Shown in pieces: positions 7,057 through 8,972 of a DNA stretch of 8,972 nucleotides (its first letter is position 1; the number at the start of each line of letters is the position of its first letter). Under the pieces are notes generated by a model. That model was not told the origin of the DNA, made no database searches, and saw only the letters and a list, made by a program, of their open reading frames with translations. A program made the position numbers and the translations under genes. Source of the DNA: an uncultured Prevotella sp. (GTDB lineage: Bacteria > Bacteroidota > Bacteroidia > Bacteroidales > Bacteroidaceae); the NCBI GenBank assembly GCA_937889855.1, contig CALBYK010000029.1:1-8972 (forward strand), written 5' to 3'.

Positions 7057-7111
7057 TAAGGTGTGGTTATATGAGTCAGTAACGTTGTATGCTACTCTCA
7101 GCACTACCTTA
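7057..7111 (+). other. Stem-loop in the gap before zapA
   Basis: TAAGGTGTG (7057-7065) pairs with CACTACCTTA (7102-7111) over nine base pairs with one bulged T at 7105. Inside the loop, TGAG (7072-7075) can pair with CTCA (7097-7100). The stem ends two bases before the zapA ATG at 7114. There is no T-run after it, so it does not look like a terminator. Its position suggests it could affect zapA translation or RNA processing, but that is inference. Confidence 0.45.
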
Positions 7112-7113
7112 TA

Positions 7114-7425
7114 ATGACTGAAGACAACAACGAAAAGCAACGTATAAGGTTGCATGTTTACGACACGGAGATTCCGGTAAACATACGTCTCGCGGACGAA
7201 CCTTTCTACCGTGACGCGGCAAGTCTCATCACAAGCACGATTAATGCTTATGCTGCCAGGTACAAGAGTGTTAAAAGCGAGAAGGAAATTCTCTACATGT
7301 CTCTCATTGACATAGCCTTGCGATATGAGATGGAATTGTCACGCAACGACACCAAGCCATACAAGGACGTCATTGAAAAGCTAACGTCAGAGATAGAGGA
7401 CATGTTGAGGAAGGAACACGAATGA
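7114..7425 (+). CDS. zapA: Cell division protein ZapA
   Basis: ZapA binds and bundles FtsZ filaments at the division site in the cytoplasm. The 103 residues match the family length. The N-terminal domain (about residues 8-50) has the typical pattern IRLHVYDTEIPVNI followed by FYRDAASLITSTINAYAARY. It is followed by the helix KEILYMSLIDIALRYEMEL, as in other ZapA proteins, and then a C-terminal helix (about 80-103) that would form the tetrameric coiled coil. The gene lies between the small coiled-coil protein and rny, an order I associate with Bacteroidetes. It has no clear promoter of its own and is likely read from the promoter at 6704-6734. Confidence 0.88.
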   Translation: MTEDNNEKQRIRLHVYDTEIPVNIRLADEPFYRDAASLITSTINAYAARYKSVKSEKEILYMSLIDIALRYEMELSRNDTKPYKDVIEKLTSEIEDMLRKEHE

Positions 7426-7479
7426 ATACGAACAAAAACATAAGTAAATAAAAAAAAGTAATAATTAATATATATAATA

Positions 7480-8972
7480 ATGTTAGGTATAGTAATTGCT
7501 GCCGTAGTGGCTCTAGTTATAGGAGGAGTCGTAGGCTATACTATTTTCCGCTATGTAATAAAGGGAAAATATAACGAAATGATAGAGGCCGCCAACAAGG
7601 AGGCTGATGTTGTGAAGGAGAAGAAGCTCCTTGAAGTGAAGGAAAAGTTCCTTAACAAGAAGTCGGAACTCGAAAAAGAAGTGCAGGCGCGCAACCAGAA
7701 GATTCAGCAGAGCGAGAACCGGCTGAAGCAGCGCGAGATATCACTCAACCAGCGTCAGGAGGAAATAGGTCGCCGCAAGCAGGAGCAGGAGCAGTATCAG
7801 CAGCGCCTTGACAACGAGAAGAAACTGCTTGCCATTAAGCAGGATGAGCTTGAGAAAATGCAGGTGAAGGAGCGTGAGAAGCTCGAGGAACTCTCTGGCC
7901 TGAGTGCAGAGGAGGCCAAGAACAGGCTCGTGGAGAGTCTTAAGGATGAGGCTCGTACTGATGCCGCCTCTTATGTGAACGAAATTATGGACGAGGCGAA
8001 GCTCAACGCCAATACGCAGGCCAAGAAAATCGTTATACAGACAATACAGCGTGTCGCAACGGAAACAGCCATTGAGAACTCGGTGTCGGTATTCCATATC
8101 GATAATGACGAGGTGAAGGGACGTATCATTGGACGTGAGGGGCGCAACATACGCGCTCTTGAGGCCGCAACGGGTGTTGAGATTGTGGTTGACGACACAC
8201 CGGAGGCAATTGTCATCTCTGCGTTTGACCCCGTTCGCCGTGAGGTATGCCGTCTTGCCCTGCACCAGCTTGTGGCTGACGGACGCATACATCCCGCACG
8301 CATTGAGGAGGTTGTGGCCAAGGTGAAGAAACAACTTGACAATGAGATTATCGAGACTGGAAAGCGCACAGCCATCGACCTTGGAATACACGGTTTGCAT
8401 CCTGAACTTATACGCATCATCGGAAAGATGAAATATCGCTCTTCGTATGGACAGAACTTGCTTCAGCATGCACGTGAGACGGCCAACCTCTGTGCCGTAA
8501 TGGCTGCCGAGTTAGGCTTGAATCCTAAGAAGGCAAAGCGTGCCGGACTGCTTCACGATATCGGTAAGGTGCCCGATGAGGAGAGTGAGTTGCCGCATGC
8601 ACTCTATGGAGCGAAGATAGCGGAGAAATATAAGGAGAAGCCAGATATATGCAACGCTATCGGCGCCCACCACGACGAGATGGAGATGAACACCCTTCTG
8701 GCACCTATCGTTCAGGTGTGTGACGCCATTTCGGGAGCGCGTCCAGGCGCGCGTCGCGAGATTGTGGAGGCTTACATCAAGCGTCTCAACGACCTTGAGG
8801 CTATCGCAATGTCCTATCCTGGCGTAACGAAGACCTACGCCATCCAGGCCGGTCGCGAACTCCGCGTCATTGTCGGAGCCGACAAGATGGACGACAAAGA
8901 GACGGAGAAACTCTCTGGCGAGATTGCCAACAAGATTCAGACCGAGATGACTTATCCGGGACAGGTGAAGAT
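7480..8972 (+). CDS. rny: Ribonuclease Y, 3' end cut by the window
   Basis: RNase Y is a membrane-anchored endoribonuclease that starts mRNA decay and processing. The frame is open for 497 codons from the ATG at 7480 to the window edge. Family members are about 510 residues, so only about a dozen codons are missing. An N-terminal transmembrane helix (about residues 3-25, IVIAAVVALVIGGVVGYTIF) is followed by a long charged coiled coil (about 30-165). A KH RNA-binding domain contains GRIIGREGRN (214-223). The HD domain has H330, the catalytic pair H359-D360 in LLHDIGK, H397-H398-D399 in GAHHDE, and D415 in QVCDAISGARPG. All expected metal-binding residues are present. It begins 54 nt after zapA across an A/T-rich gap without a clear promoter, so it is probably co-transcribed with it. 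Confidence 0.96.
   Translation, partial: MLGIVIAAVVALVIGGVVGYTIFRYVIKGKYNEMIEAANKEADVVKEKKLLEVKEKFLNKKSELEKEVQARNQKIQQSENRLKQREISLNQRQEEIGRRKQEQEQYQQRLDNEKKLLAIKQDELEKMQVKEREKLEELSGLSAEEAKNRLVESLKDEARTDAASYVNEIMDEAKLNANTQAKKIVIQTIQRVATETAIENSVSVFHIDNDEVKGRIIGREGRNIRALEAATGVEIVVDDTPEAIVISAFDPVRREVCRLALHQLVADGRIHPARIEEVVAKVKKQLDNEIIETGKRTAIDLGIHGLHPELIRIIGKMKYRSSYGQNLLQHARETANLCAVMAAELGLNPKKAKRAGLLHDIGKVPDEESELPHALYGAKIAEKYKEKPDICNAIGAHHDEMEMNTLLAPIVQVCDAISGARPGARREIVEAYIKRLNDLEAIAMSYPGVTKTYAIQAGRELRVIVGADKMDDKETEKLSGEIANKIQTEMTYPGQVK

Noticed and set aside
7426..7479. 6S RNA or other small RNA after zapA
   Set aside because: In some bacteria 6S RNA follows zapA, but this gap is only 54 nt, A/T-rich and without stable hairpins, so there is no room for it.
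7741..8469. Long reverse-strand open frame of 242 codons
   Set aside because: It lies wholly antisense to rny, and its Leu- and His-rich translation has no domain pattern. It is a shadow of the rny reading frame.

Overview
The window looks like a chromosomal segment from a Bacteroidales bacterium, most likely Prevotella or a close relative. The evidence is Bacteroidetes-type promoters (TAnnTTTG with an upstream TTG about 19-20 bp away), the absence of strong Shine-Dalgarno sequences, the Bacteroidetes gene order coiled-coil protein - zapA - rny, and a tyrosine-kinase tail rich in Tyr-Gly repeats. I see no mobile element, CRISPR array, tRNA or rRNA.

Region 1 (1-1945, + strand). A strong hairpin terminator (22-75) closes a gene lying to the left. 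A promoter (109-138) then drives a cation diffusion facilitator metal transporter (202-1134) and, 16 nt later, a small secreted outer-membrane beta-barrel protein (1151-1870). A perfect 23-bp inverted repeat (1897-1945) ends this unit and also ends the convergent unit on the other strand.

Region 2 (1919-5873, - strand). Reading leftward, the genes are rfbA/rmlA for glucose-1-phosphate thymidylyltransferase (5812-4942), a Wzc-type polysaccharide co-polymerase and tyrosine autokinase (4898-2370), and a small HAD-family hydrolase (2344-1919). Gaps are 43 and 25 nt, so this is probably one surface-polysaccharide operon. rfbA is broken: residues 1-78 are in one frame and the rest in another, and the join is explained exactly by loss of 11 nt in the loop that contacts the nucleotide base. 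Filling that gap gives a normal 293-residue enzyme. The damage could be real or a sequencing/assembly error.

Region 3 (5967-8972, + strand). A divergent promoter drives an unrecognised 210-residue protein (6039-6671). A second promoter (6704-6734) drives a short coiled-coil protein resembling ZapB in general character (6753-7052), the divisome protein ZapA (7114-7425) and the membrane-anchored endoribonuclease RNase Y (7480 to the window end, missing only about its last dozen codons). A stem-loop (7057-7111) ends two bases before the zapA start codon.

Most of the window is ordinary core genome. The points most worth a second look are the 11-nt lesion in rfbA, the terminator that doubles as the 3' end of the HAD gene, the HAD hydrolase placed beside a tyrosine kinase, the two uncharacterised proteins near zapA/rny, and the stem-loop before zapA. 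I found no convincing new multi-gene system.
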